NCBI GenBank assembly: GCA_903828535.1
Contig: CAIKMN010000013.1
Coordinates: 1-56,376, forward strand
Source: an uncultured Curvibacter sp.
Lineage (GTDB): Bacteria; Pseudomonadota; Gammaproteobacteria; Burkholderiales; Burkholderiaceae_C
Reading direction: 5' to 3'
DNA length: 56,376 nt
Under the pieces are notes generated by a model that was not told the DNA's origin, did not search any database, and worked only from the letters and a program-made list of their open reading frames with translations. Of this stretch, positions 8,599 to 17,366 are shown piece after piece. The first letter of the stretch is position 1; the number at the start of each line of letters is the position of its first letter. The translations under genes and the position numbers were made by a program.

Positions 8599-11517
8599 TT
8601 GCAACCCCTTGTGCCCCCCCCTGAACCGTCCCCGGCCGAGCTCGCTCGCTGGGTTCAACCGCGCCTGAGTGTGCGAGGTGCCCGCACGCACAACCTTAAA
8701 AATATCGACCTGGACATCCCGCGCAACCAGCTGGTGGTGATCACGGGTTTGTCGGGCTCGGGCAAATCAAGCTTGGCATTTGACACGCTGTACGCCGAAG
8801 GCCAGCGCCGCTATGTCGAGAGCCTCTCCACCTATGCGCGTCAGTTTTTGCAGCTGATGGACAAACCCGATGTGGACCTGATAGAAGGCCTGTCTCCCGC
8901 GATTGCCATTGAGCAAAAGGCCAGCTCGCACAACCCGCGCTCCACCGTCGGCACGGTGACCGAAATCAGCGACTACCTGCGGTTGTTATTTGCCCGCGCG
9001 GGCACGCCGCATTGCCCCACCCATGGGCTGGCGCTGCAAGCCCAAAGCGTCAGCCAAATGGTGGACGCGGTGCTGGCTTTGCCAGCCGAAACCCGTCTCA
9101 TGGTGCTGGCCCCGGTGGCACGAGAACGCAAAGGCGAATTTAACGATTTGTTTGCCAGCATGCAGGCGCAGGGCTATGTGCGCTTTCGCGTCAACGGCGT
9201 CCTTTATGAATTCGATGCCTTGCCAGAATTAAAGAAGAACGAAAAGCACGACATCGACGTGGTCATAGACCGCCTCAAAGTGCGCCCCGATGCGCAGCAA
9301 CGATTGGCCGAGAGTTTTGAAACCGCTTTGCGTCTGACCCAAGGCCGCGCCTTGGCTGTGGAGCTCGACCCCCCTGTGGAGCGACCGAACGAAGCACCAC
9401 GTGAACACCTGTTCAACTCGCGCTATGCCTGCCCGGTTTGCAGCTACTCCTTGAGCGAGTTGGAGCCGCGTTTGTTTTCGTTCAACTCGCCCATTGGCGC
9501 TTGCCCCAGTTGTGAGGGCTTGGGGGTGCAGGACTTGTTCGACGTGGAACGGGTCGTGGCCTTCCCCACACTCAGCTTGGCGAGTGGCGCCATCAAAGGT
9601 TGGGACCGTCGCAACGCGCTTTATTTTTCAATGCTGGAGAGCTTGGCCAAGCACTATCAATTCGACATCGAAGCCCCTTTTGAAACCTTGCCTGAAGCCA
9701 CGCGCCACGCCCTCTTATGGGGTTCGGGCACAGAAGAAATTCGCTTCAGCTACGGCGGCGACGGCACGAAAAAGTCGACCAAAAAACATGCCTTTGAAGG
9801 CATCATCCCCAACATGCAGCGGCGCTACCGTGAAACCGACTCACCGGTGGTGCGCGAAGAATTGGCACGCTACCGCAGCAGCCAGACTTGCGCTGATTGC
9901 GGTGGCTCGCGTCTGCGCGCCGAAGCCCGTCATGTGCGCTTGGGTGAAGGGCCGCAGGCCCAAGCCATTTACCAAGTCAGTCACCTGACGTTGCAAGAAG
10001 CACAAGACTATTTTGAAGGCCTGCAACTGCAAGGTTCAAAGGCCGACATCGCGGGCAAAGTGGTGCGCGAAATTGCCTCTCGGTTGCGCTTCCTGAACGA
10101 TGTCGGGCTGTCTTATTTGAGCTTGGACCGCAATGCCGACACCTTGTCCGGCGGCGAGTCGCAACGCATCCGTTTGGCCAGCCAAATTGGCTCGGGTCTG
10201 ACGGGCGTGATGTACGTCCTCGACGAGCCCAGTATTGGCTTGCACCAGCGCGACAACGACCGCTTGATTGGCACCTTGGTGCACCTGCGTGACCTCGGCA
10301 ACAGCGTGCTGGTGGTCGAACACGACGAAGACATGATGCGCGCCGCCGACCACCTGATCGACATGGGGCCTGGCGCAGGTGTGCACGGAGGCCGAGTCAT
10401 GGCTCAGGGCAGCTACGACGAGGTGCGAGACAACCCCGCCTCGCCCACCGGCCAGTATTTGAGCGGCACCAAAAAAATCGAGGTGCCGATAAAAAGGCGT
10501 GTGCAAAAAGACGCCAGCCAATGGGTGCGCGTGGTCGGTGCACGGGGCAACAACTTGAAGCGCGTCAACGCCGATTTTCCAGTCGGTTTGTTGACCTGCG
10601 TCACAGGCGTTTCCGGCTCGGGCAAATCGACCTTGGTCAACGACACCTTGTACACCGCGGCGGCTCACAAAATCAACCGCGCCCACGACGAACCCGCCGC
10701 CCACGACGAGATTCTGGGCTTGGAGTTGTTCGACAAAGTCATCAACGTCGATCAATCCCCCATTGGCCGCACGCCTCGTTCCAACCCCGCCACCTACACC
10801 GGTTTGTTCACACCGATTCGGGAGTTGATGGCCGAAGTGCCGACGGCCCGCGAGCGCGGCTACGGCCCAGGGCGCTTCAGCTTCAACGTGGCCGGCGGTC
10901 GCTGTGAAGCCTGCCAAGGCGACGGCGTGGTGAAGGTGGAGATGCACTTTTTGCCCGACGTTTATGTGCCCTGCGATGTCTGTCAAGGCCTGCGCTACAA
11001 CCGCGAAACCTTGGAGGTGCAATACAAGGGTTGCAACATCGCGCAAATTTTGAACATGACCGTCGAGACGGCACACACCTTCTTCAAAGCCGTCCCTGCC
11101 ATCGAGCGCAAGCTGCACACCTTGTTGGAGGTGGGCCTGTCTTACATCAAGCTCGGCCAATCGGCCACGACGCTGTCCGGCGGCGAAGCGCAGCGCATCA
11201 AGCTGGCACTGGAGCTCTCCAAGCGCGACACCGGACGAACGCTCTACATCTTGGACGAACCCACAACTGGGCTGCACTTTGCGGACATTGCTTTGTTGTT
11301 AAAGGTGATTCAGCAACTGCGTGATGCGGGCAACACCGTGGTGGTGATTGAGCACAATTTGGACGTCATCAAAACCGCCGATTGGTTGATTGACATGGGC
11401 CCCGAAGGGGGCTCTGGTGGCGGTCAAGTGGTGGGCGTGGGCAGCCCTGAAACCTTGGCCGACAACCAAAGCAGCCATACAGGGCGCTACCTGCGGCGGT
11501 ATTTGGGGCTGGAATAA
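8599..11517 (+). CDS. uvrA: Excinuclease ABC subunit A, UvrA
   Basis: UvrA is the damage-recognition ATPase of nucleotide excision repair and works with UvrB. Two ABC modules are visible: Walker [10 protein letters not shown] with signature LSGGESQRI and Walker B DEPSIGLH, then GVSGSGKST with [11 protein letters not shown] and DEPTTGLH. Two zinc modules show as CPVC...CPSC and CEAC...CDVC. No ATG lies before the conserved domain. I use TTG at 8599 with AAAGG six bases upstream; the frame stays open to a TTG at 8557 (986 residues). It converges on pyrF with 6 bp between stops. Confidence 0.96.
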   Translation: MQPLVPPPEPSPAELARWVQPRLSVRGARTHNLKNIDLDIPRNQLVVITGLSGSGKSSLAFDTLYAEGQRRYVESLSTYARQFLQLMDKPDVDLIEGLSPAIAIEQKASSHNPRSTVGTVTEISDYLRLLFARAGTPHCPTHGLALQAQSVSQMVDAVLALPAETRLMVLAPVARERKGEFNDLFASMQAQGYVRFRVNGVLYEFDALPELKKNEKHDIDVVIDRLKVRPDAQQRLAESFETALRLTQGRALAVELDPPVERPNEAPREHLFNSRYACPVCSYSLSELEPRLFSFNSPIGACPSCEGLGVQDLFDVERVVAFPTLSLASGAIKGWDRRNALYFSMLESLAKHYQFDIEAPFETLPEATRHALLWGSGTEEIRFSYGGDGTKKSTKKHAFEGIIPNMQRRYRETDSPVVREELARYRSSQTCADCGGSRLRAEARHVRLGEGPQAQAIYQVSHLTLQEAQDYFEGLQLQGSKADIAGKVVREIASRLRFLNDVGLSYLSLDRNADTLSGGESQRIRLASQIGSGLTGVMYVLDEPSIGLHQRDNDRLIGTLVHLRDLGNSVLVVEHDEDMMRAADHLIDMGPGAGVHGGRVMAQGSYDEVRDNPASPTGQYLSGTKKIEVPIKRRVQKDASQWVRVVGARGNNLKRVNADFPVGLLTCVTGVSGSGKSTLVNDTLYTAAAHKINRAHDEPAAHDEILGLELFDKVINVDQSPIGRTPRSNPATYTGLFTPIRELMAEVPTARERGYGPGRFSFNVAGGRCEACQGDGVVKVEMHFLPDVYVPCDVCQGLRYNRETLEVQYKGCNIAQILNMTVETAHTFFKAVPAIERKLHTLLEVGLSYIKLGQSATTLSGGEAQRIKLALELSKRDTGRTLYILDEPTTGLHFADIALLLKVIQQLRDAGNTVVVIEHNLDVIKTADWLIDMGPEGGSGGGQVVGVGSPETLADNQSSHTGRYLRRYLGLE

Positions 11518-11523
11518 AGCCGT

Positions 11524-12384
11524 TTAACCTGCGCGCGCGTGGTTCAACACATCTCGTGTCCGCAGGGCCTCTTGCCGCGCGGCGGCTGCAAAATCGTCGC
11601 TGGGCGAGGCATACAACACCGCTCGCGACGAGTTAACGATGACCGGGGCCCACCCCTCCAAAACACCCGCCGCGTTGGTTTGACCGACGCGGTAACCCGC
11701 TTTCACTGTGGCCATGGCATCTCCCCCTTGAGCCCCAACGCCAGGAATCAACAAAGGCACGCTCGGGGCCAAGGCCCGGACTCGCTCAATTTCTGCAGGG
11801 TAGGTCGCACCCACGACCAAGCCCAATTGCCCATTCAGATTCCAAGGGCCTTGGGCCAGTTGCGCGATGTGCTCGTACAAGCGAGGCGCCCCGACGACAC
11901 TTTGTAATCGCTGATTTTGAAAATCATCACCGCCTGGATTGGAGGTGCGGCACAACAAAAAGGCCCCTTTGCCAGGGTGCTTCAAATAGGGCTGAACCGA
12001 ATCAAAGCCCATGAAGGGCGAGAGCGTCACCGCGTCCGCACCGTAGCGCTCAAATGCCTCTTTGGCGTATTGCTCTGCCGTGCTGCCAATGTCACCTCGT
12101 TTGGCGTCCAGGATGATGGGAACGTGCGGCGCAACCCGACGCAGGTGGGCCATCAATTGCTCGAGTTGGTCTTCGGCCCGATGCGCCGCAAAGTACGCAA
12201 TTTGCGGTTTGAACGCGATGGCCAAGTCGACGGTGGCGTCGACAATGGCGGCACAAAAATCAAAAATTTTTCGAGGGTCGTTTTTAAAGGCGCTTGGAAA
12301 TTTGGCGGGTTCTGGGTCCAAACCCACGCACAACAACGAGTTGTTTTGCTGCTCCGCCTGGCGCAGTTGTTCAAGAAAAGTCAT
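11524..12384 (-). CDS. pyrF: Orotidine 5'-phosphate decarboxylase (type 2)
   Basis: PyrF converts OMP to UMP in the last step of de novo pyrimidine synthesis. The 286-residue protein shows the catalytic Asp/Lys array in [21 protein letters not shown], the N-terminal [14 protein letters not shown] and the phosphate-binding [12 protein letters not shown]. The length and LDAKRGDIG form match the longer type 2 subfamily common in Burkholderiales and actinobacteria. The ATG at 12384 lies 9 bp after the stop of the UDG-like gene on the same strand, so tsaB-rimI, the UDG-like gene and pyrF may form one operon. Confidence 0.95.
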   Translation of the reverse strand: MTFLEQLRQAEQQNNSLLCVGLDPEPAKFPSAFKNDPRKIFDFCAAIVDATVDLAIAFKPQIAYFAAHRAEDQLEQLMAHLRRVAPHVPIILDAKRGDIGSTAEQYAKEAFERYGADAVTLSPFMGFDSVQPYLKHPGKGAFLLCRTSNPGGDDFQNQRLQSVVGAPRLYEHIAQLAQGPWNLNGQLGLVVGATYPAEIERVRALAPSVPLLIPGVGAQGGDAMATVKAGYRVGQTNAAGVLEGWAPVIVNSSRAVLYASPSDDFAAAARQEALRTRDVLNHARAG

Positions 12385-12393
12385 GGCGCGATT

Positions 12394-13158
12394 TTAGGGT
12401 TTCATGAAAGGCAAGGCCAAACTCAGATCGGCCCAGACCCGGCCCTTGTCAGCTGGGTGACGCAACAAACTCGGCACATCGAGTGTCACGACAGCAGGAA
12501 GGCCGTGGCAGACCTGTAAATGGCCGCGCAATTTACCCAACGGCTCTGAAGTTTGTAGGGCCTGTTGAGCGGCCACGCGGCCCATCAACAAGACCACTTT
12601 GGGCGCCCATTGACTTAAATGTTCGGCCAGATTCATGGGCACTGACGCCGCCTCAGATTCATCAGCGGCATTAGAACCCGTCCTGCCTGCGGCGGCGCGC
12701 AACCCCAAGACAGACACTGGGGTGTTTTGTTGCCATTGGGCAGCGCGCAACAGGTTGTCCAACAAGTGTCCCGCGGCGGGTCTGTCAGGGCCCAAAAGCC
12801 AATCGGTGGGGGGCTTGTCGGCCGCCCAAAAAGCCTCCGTGATGATCAAGCAGCCCCCCGTTTTGGCCGGTGCGCTGCTGTTGGTGACATAAAGCGCCTG
12901 CGGCCTTTCCAGATGCCAACTCAAAAGACCCGCTTGGCGCACCGGCAGGGCCTTTTTAGTCGAGGTCGGGGAGGGCGCCATCGGTGAAGCAGGTGCTATG
13001 GCAGGTGCAATGGCAGGTGCAATGGCAGGTGCAACGGCAGGTGCATCGGCAGGTGCTTCGGTCGGTACGATGCCGGGCGCCTTGCTGGCCTCGGGCCACC
13101 AAATCGGGACCCGCATTTCCACCAGCATGGCGCGTTGTCGGGGCGTCAAATCCATCAT
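12394..13158 (-). CDS. Uracil-DNA glycosylase-like protein with degenerate motifs
   Basis: The N-terminus (LTPRQRAMLVEMRVPIWWPE) and LLMGRVAAQQALQTSEPLGKLRG, SLLRHPADKGRVWADL match the UDG family 4/5-like proteins that follow tsaB-rimI in Comamonadaceae. The active-site pieces are not recognisable. The usual GExPGxxED...G.PFVG segment is LIITEAFWAADKPPTD followed by GPDRPAAGHLLDNLL. The HPS/HPA motif is DVPSLLR. The cluster-binding cysteines are also absent. Loss of glycosylase activity is inferred. The ATG at 13158 overlaps the tsaB-rimI stop in ATGA. Residues about 30-55 are an Ala/Pro repeat encoded by a 12-bp tandem repeat. The length is 254 residues. Confidence 0.75.
   Translation of the reverse strand: MMDLTPRQRAMLVEMRVPIWWPEASKAPGIVPTEAPADAPAVAPAIAPAIAPAIAPASPMAPSPTSTKKALPVRQAGLLSWHLERPQALYVTNSSAPAKTGGCLIITEAFWAADKPPTDWLLGPDRPAAGHLLDNLLRAAQWQQNTPVSVLGLRAAAGRTGSNAADESEAASVPMNLAEHLSQWAPKVVLLMGRVAAQQALQTSEPLGKLRGHLQVCHGLPAVVTLDVPSLLRHPADKGRVWADLSLALPFMKP
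12991..13062. repeat. 12-bp tandem repeat, six units, in UDG-like gene
   Basis: Six consecutive 12-bp units of the form AGGTGCAATGGC (with one or two changes in the outer copies) lie inside the UDG-like gene. They encode an Ala-Pro-Ala-Ile/Val/Asp type linker. The unit length keeps the frame, so copy-number changes would only lengthen or shorten the linker. Confidence 0.9.
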
Positions 13159-14591
13159 GAGGTCAACGCCATGCCCATCACCACGGCGTCTTCGCGACCG
13201 TGCGGGGTGAGGGGTGCCAAGGGCGCGGCGTAATAGCCTTTGCGCAGACCCGCTTGCTTGAAACCAAAGCGGGCATAAACCCGTTGCGCGTGTTCGTTTG
13301 AAGCCCGTACCTCGAGCCACAACTTGGCCGCCCCCTGGCTGTGCGCCAGGAGTTTCAAGGCGTCCAGCATCATTCGCCCCCAGCCTTGGTGTTGGAACTC
13401 GGGTGCGACGGTGATGTTGAGCAAATGGGTTTCTTCAACGCCTTTCATGGCCACAAAATACCCAATCAAGGTGTCGCCCCCAACCAAGACCATCAGGTCA
13501 TAGCCAGCCCGCAGGGAATCTTCAAAGTTGCCGAGTGACCATGGGTGCGAGTAGACCCTCTCTTCAATCGCCATGACCCGGGTCAACCAAGCGGGCGTGA
13601 GGCGCAACAACTGGGCTTCGAGGCGGGACGCCGTTGGTTCTGGTCTTGCGGGTCTTTCAGGTCTTTCAGGTCTTTCAGAGGGCAGTGGCGACTTTTGAGG
13701 TGGTTTATCGGCTTTGGCGGCTTTGACGGCCTTATCCGCTTCTCTTTCCAAGGTGGTTTGCGCCACCTTGTCTCGCAAATACAAAGGCTGGGCCTCTTCT
13801 GCGGGCACGGACAACCCATCTGCCCATGCTTGGGGCGCCAGGCGCAACAATGCAGTGGCCGTCGGCCAAACCACCTGACCAGGGCAGCGCACCCGGTTTT
13901 GAAGTTGGGTGAAACGCGGGCCATACACGGCACCCGCTGTGCCCGCCAAAACCCATTCAGGGCCAAGCCCGTCATCGGCCTGGGTTACTGGCACTGTTGA
14001 CGCTCTTGGCTCTCCTGAAACCCATGTCGGTAATGTCGGTAATGTCGCTAATGTAGCTAGTGTCGCCAGTGTCGCCACTGAGGCGACCGGTGCAGCCAGG
14101 TTTTCAGGACGACACAACTCGAACCCAGCGGCAGGTGCATCGCCCAAGGGCACGGCGTGCCATCGTCCTTGTCGTTCCGATTCACTGTCTTGGTAGGCAT
14201 ATTGGTAGGCATAAGCGGCGGCGTAAACCTCCTCCATGCGGGCATCGAGTGCCGCCAAAACATGCGTGCTGCCTTGCTGAAACCGCGCCTCTTCAGCCAC
14301 GGCCAACAGGGTGTCGATGGGCAAGACGGGCAAGTCAGCGCCCAGTGCCAGTCCTTGTGCAACCGCGCAACTTGTACGTAAACCCGTAAAGGAGCCGGGG
14401 CCCCTCCCAAACACCACCGCGTCCAATTCGCTGAGCTTCAAGTTGGCTTGCTTTAACAAGTCCATCGCCCGTGCAATCAACTGCGCCGAGGCCTTCGCCC
14501 CGCCCTCGCCCTCAAAAGACCAGGTTTGCTGGCCATCGGTCACGGCGATGGACAAACGCTCGGTGCTGGTATCAAAGGCTAAAAATGGCAT
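13155..14591 (-). CDS. tsaB-rimI: TsaB-RimI fusion: t6A tRNA-modification subunit plus N-terminal acetyltransferase
   Basis: Residues 1 to about 290 are TsaB, the partner of TsaD in t6A37 tRNA modification: FLAFDTSTERLSIAV and FGRGPGSFTGLRTSCAVAQGLA. Residues from about 330 to 478 are a GNAT domain of RimI type: MAIEERVYSHPWSLGNF, acetyl-CoA loop QHQGWGRMML and NEHAQRVYARFGF. RimI acetylates ribosomal protein S18. The linker is rich in Lys, Pro and Arg. Fusion of these two genes, which are often neighbours, is known in Comamonadaceae. Two in-frame tandem repeats expand the protein at about residues 170-190 and 305-316. The stop overlaps the next gene (ATGA). It diverges from dacB across 62 bp. 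Confidence 0.93.
   Translation of the reverse strand: MPFLAFDTSTERLSIAVTDGQQTWSFEGEGGAKASAQLIARAMDLLKQANLKLSELDAVVFGRGPGSFTGLRTSCAVAQGLALGADLPVLPIDTLLAVAEEARFQQGSTHVLAALDARMEEVYAAAYAYQYAYQDSESERQGRWHAVPLGDAPAAGFELCRPENLAAPVASVATLATLATLATLPTLPTWVSGEPRASTVPVTQADDGLGPEWVLAGTAGAVYGPRFTQLQNRVRCPGQVVWPTATALLRLAPQAWADGLSVPAEEAQPLYLRDKVAQTTLEREADKAVKAAKADKPPQKSPLPSERPERPERPARPEPTASRLEAQLLRLTPAWLTRVMAIEERVYSHPWSLGNFEDSLRAGYDLMVLVGGDTLIGYFVAMKGVEETHLLNITVAPEFQHQGWGRMMLDALKLLAHSQGAAKLWLEVRASNEHAQRVYARFGFKQAGLRKGYYAAPLAPLTPHGREDAVVMGMALTS
13642..13677. repeat. 9-bp tandem repeat, four units, in tsaB-rimI linker
   Basis: Four 9-bp units, three identical GGTCTTTCA and one GGTCTTGCG, encode the Pro-Glu-Arg repeat of the linker between TsaB and RimI. 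The frame is kept. Confidence 0.9.
14026..14079. repeat. 9-bp tandem repeat, six units, in the TsaB part
   Basis: Six 9-bp units drifting from GTCGGTAAT to GTCGCCAGT encode an Ala-Thr-Leu/Pro-Thr-Leu run near residue 180 of the fusion. The frame is kept. The position is within the second TsaB lobe, where an insertion is probably on a surface loop. Confidence 0.88.
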
Positions 14592-14653
14592 CCCCCATTA
14601 TCCCGAAAGTGCACCCCGACTTGGCGCTGGATTCAGTGGGCTGATAGGATGGA

Positions 14654-16201
14654 TTGATGACCCGAATTCGCCTTGCTCGTCTTGCTTTTGTCATGGCCCG
14701 AGTTTTGGCCATTGGCTTGCTTTCATTGCCTTTACAAACCCGGGGGCAGGCGGTCACACCGTCGCTGCCGCCCGAAATCAGCCAGGCCTTGCAAAAGGCG
14801 GGCATTCCGGCGCAGTCGGTTTCTTTTTGGGTCGCGCCTTTGAACAGCCAAGGCGAACCGGCTCTGGGCACCGCGCCTCGGCCCTTGCTGGCATGGCGGG
14901 CTCAAGCGCCCATGAACCCAGCTTCGGTCATGAAACTCTTGACCACCAGCGCCGCTTTGGATTTATTAGGCCCTGACTTCACCTGGCACACCCCGGTCTA
15001 CGCCGATGGCACTTTGCAAGACGGCGTCCTGCGTGGCAATTTGTACCTGCAAGGCCAAGGCGACCCGACCTTGGTGGTGGAGCGTCTTTGGTTGCTGCTG
15101 CAGCGGGTCAGGCAATGGGGGGTCGAGCAAATTCAAGGCGACATCGTCTTAGACCGCAGTGCCTTTGCCCCTGAACCCGTGGATCCAGGCGAGTTCGACG
15201 CAGCACCGCTCAGACCCTACAACGTCCCTGCGAACGCCCTTTTGCTGAATTTCCGCGCTTGGAGCGCCACCTTCAGCCCCGACCCCAACAAAGCCATTGC
15301 CCATGTGCAAATCAGCCCGCCCCTGATGGGTGTACAGGTCCCTCTCAGTGTGCCGTTGACGGGCGTGATGGGTGGGATGGGTGGAAAAGGGGAGAGTGGC
15401 GGCGCTTGTGGCGACTGGCGAAGCCAATTGCAGGCCCGTTGGGACCAACCGCTGCAGCTCAGCTTTAACGGCAGCTACCCGGCGGCTTGCGGCGAGCGGG
15501 TTTGGTCCATGGCTTACCCCGACCCCGTTCAATACGATGCCCGACTGCTGGCCGCGCTGTGGCAATCGGTGGGAGGCCGATTAGAAGGCAAAGTGCGCGA
15601 CGGAAAGGTCCCCAGCGGACTTTCACCGTGGTTCAACCAAACTTCTCCTCCTTTGGCAGAGGTGGTGCGGGACATCAACAAGTTCAGCAACAACGTCATG
15701 GCGCAACAGTTGTTCTTAACCTTGAGCTGGCAAGCTACGGGACAAGGGTCAACGGAAGCGTCTCGTCAAATTTTGCGTCAATGGTGGGCATCCCACATTG
15801 GTCAAAAAGGGGCCTGGGTCCCTTTGGATGGCGACGCCGATCTGCCCGTGGTGGACAACGGTTCAGGCTTGAGTCGCCAATCGCGCCTGAGTGCGCAAGC
15901 GCTGGGTGCGTTGATTCACCAAAATTGGCGCCAAGGTGCCATGCCTGAATGGTTGGCTTCTCTGCCTCTGGTGGGCGTGGATGGCACGTTAAAGCGCCTG
16001 GCGCCCAGCGATAACCCCACCCGCTGGGGGGCTGCACACTTGAAATCGGGCAGCTTGCGAGAGGTGTCGGCGGTGGCGGGTGTGGTGCGTACCCCCAAAG
16101 GAAATTATTTCGCGGTGGTGGCCATTGCCAACCAAGAGCGCGCGGCGGGCTTCCCGACCGCTGTGCAAGCCCTCTTGGACTGGCTCAGCAAAAGCCCCTG
16201 A
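14654..16201 (+). CDS. dacB: D-alanyl-D-alanine carboxypeptidase/endopeptidase DacB (PBP4)
   Basis: DacB is a periplasmic penicillin-binding protein of peptidase family S13 that trims and cleaves peptidoglycan peptides. The three active-site motifs are present: SxxK in NPASVMKLLT, SxN in NKFSNNVMAQQ, and KTG-type KSG in AAHLKSGSLR. A signal peptide covers about the first 33 residues (hydrophobic stretch, then RGQAV). The length of 515 residues is normal. It is divergent from tsaB-rimI. Nothing in the sequence points to a particular control. Confidence 0.93.
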   Translation: MMTRIRLARLAFVMARVLAIGLLSLPLQTRGQAVTPSLPPEISQALQKAGIPAQSVSFWVAPLNSQGEPALGTAPRPLLAWRAQAPMNPASVMKLLTTSAALDLLGPDFTWHTPVYADGTLQDGVLRGNLYLQGQGDPTLVVERLWLLLQRVRQWGVEQIQGDIVLDRSAFAPEPVDPGEFDAAPLRPYNVPANALLLNFRAWSATFSPDPNKAIAHVQISPPLMGVQVPLSVPLTGVMGGMGGKGESGGACGDWRSQLQARWDQPLQLSFNGSYPAACGERVWSMAYPDPVQYDARLLAALWQSVGGRLEGKVRDGKVPSGLSPWFNQTSPPLAEVVRDINKFSNNVMAQQLFLTLSWQATGQGSTEASRQILRQWWASHIGQKGAWVPLDGDADLPVVDNGSGLSRQSRLSAQALGALIHQNWRQGAMPEWLASLPLVGVDGTLKRLAPSDNPTRWGAAHLKSGSLREVSAVAGVVRTPKGNYFAVVAIANQERAAGFPTAVQALLDWLSKSP

Positions 16202-16241
16202 GGGCTTGCAGGGCTTTAAAGACACGCGGGTTTCATGGTGA

Positions 16242-17300
16242 TTACCAGCGGGCCCGAACACGCCCAAAAGCGTAATTCCCAAACAGCACTTGAGCGGCGG
16301 GCGTGAAATACACCTTGTCGGCAAAAGCATATTTGGTGTAGTCCAGTCCGGTGATGATCGTGGCGTTCGAGCACAGGTGCGAGTTGACTTGATTGGCGCC
16401 AATCCCAATGCCCACGCCCGAGTCCAAGGTGCTACAAACGACGGTGGTGGCATCGCGCAAACCATAGGCGGCGGCCGCGTTGTTGATCCCCGTGATCATG
16501 TTGTAGTAATAAGCGGAGTCGATGTAGAGCACATTCGTCCAGAGGTCGGCCGTCGACGCTTCTAGCGCCGCGTTGAAACCCACGATGTTGATCGACGTGG
16601 GGCCAGCGGCCTGAGTACAGGTGATGGGGTTGACCAAACTTTGGGCATTGCTGCCAACAACGGCCAAGGACATGAGCGAAGCCATACCGCTGTTGCTGCC
16701 CCAAGGGGAGCGGCTGGCATCGTAGGTGCCTGTGACCATCACATGGGTGGCCCCTGCCTTCACCAAACGGCGAACCTCAGCGCCCAAATCACAACCGGCC
16801 TGCGCCATGTTGTAGAGGTATTGGTCTTTGGAAATGGCGCCTTGTTGAATTTGCTGGGTTTGCACAATCAAGTCGCTCAAACCGCCATTGATGACCACCA
16901 AGTCGTTGGGTCCAAAAACGTCTCGGGCCAAGAACTGGCTGATCTGGTCATGGATGGTGGGGGTGCTGGCGTTGCCCACCGCGTCGGGGGTGTGCAACAC
17001 ACGGGCATTGCCGTAGGCATAGCCCGTCGATTTGGTGTTGGCGCAGGAGGGGTTCAAATAAAGGCCATACGCATTGGCCACCTGTTGAACCCAAATATTG
17101 ACGGTGCCGTCATTCACGGTGTAACGCGACAAATAGCCCGCACAAGGCACTTGACCCACATCGCTGAGACCGTCACCAAAAGAAACCAGGCGGGTGGGGG
17201 TGAAGGCCGACACCACTTGGCTGGCGCCGCATCCTGCCAATAAGCTGGCGAACGATGCCAAAAACAGCCAAAAGACCCGTCGTACCCAATTTCCACGCAT
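16242..17300 (-). CDS. GDSL/SGNH-like lipoprotein lacking catalytic residues
   Basis: A lipoprotein signal peptide ends in LLAGC with the Cys at residue 24. The body follows the SGNH layout, but block I reads SFGDGLSDVG where the family has GDSxSD, so Gly44 replaces the nucleophilic Ser. Block III reads NGGLSD instead of GxND (Ser142 for Asn). The C-terminal DxxH reads DKVY (residues 328-331). The Gly codon is GGT, one change from AGT (Ser). Loss of three of the defining residues argues for a pseudo-hydrolase, perhaps a binding protein; that is inference. The ATG is at 17300. It converges on dacB with 40 bp between the stops. Confidence 0.8.
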   Translation of the reverse strand: MRGNWVRRVFWLFLASFASLLAGCGASQVVSAFTPTRLVSFGDGLSDVGQVPCAGYLSRYTVNDGTVNIWVQQVANAYGLYLNPSCANTKSTGYAYGNARVLHTPDAVGNASTPTIHDQISQFLARDVFGPNDLVVINGGLSDLIVQTQQIQQGAISKDQYLYNMAQAGCDLGAEVRRLVKAGATHVMVTGTYDASRSPWGSNSGMASLMSLAVVGSNAQSLVNPITCTQAAGPTSINIVGFNAALEASTADLWTNVLYIDSAYYYNMITGINNAAAAYGLRDATTVVCSTLDSGVGIGIGANQVNSHLCSNATIITGLDYTKYAFADKVYFTPAAQVLFGNYAFGRVRARW

Positions 17301-17366
17301 TAAATTCTCCCTGCTTGGTCGCTAGTGTAACGAGACTTGAAGGCCTTGAAGCGTCGCCACGGGCTC

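Noticed and set aside
10036-11277. Long open frame antisense to uvrA (413 codons)
   Set aside because: It lies opposite conserved UvrA domains, shows no recognisable family and has His/Gln/Val-rich composition typical of an antisense shadow.
13155-14591. Assembly error joining tsaB and rimI
   Set aside because: The frame is continuous with a coherent linker, and this fusion is known in Comamonadaceae.
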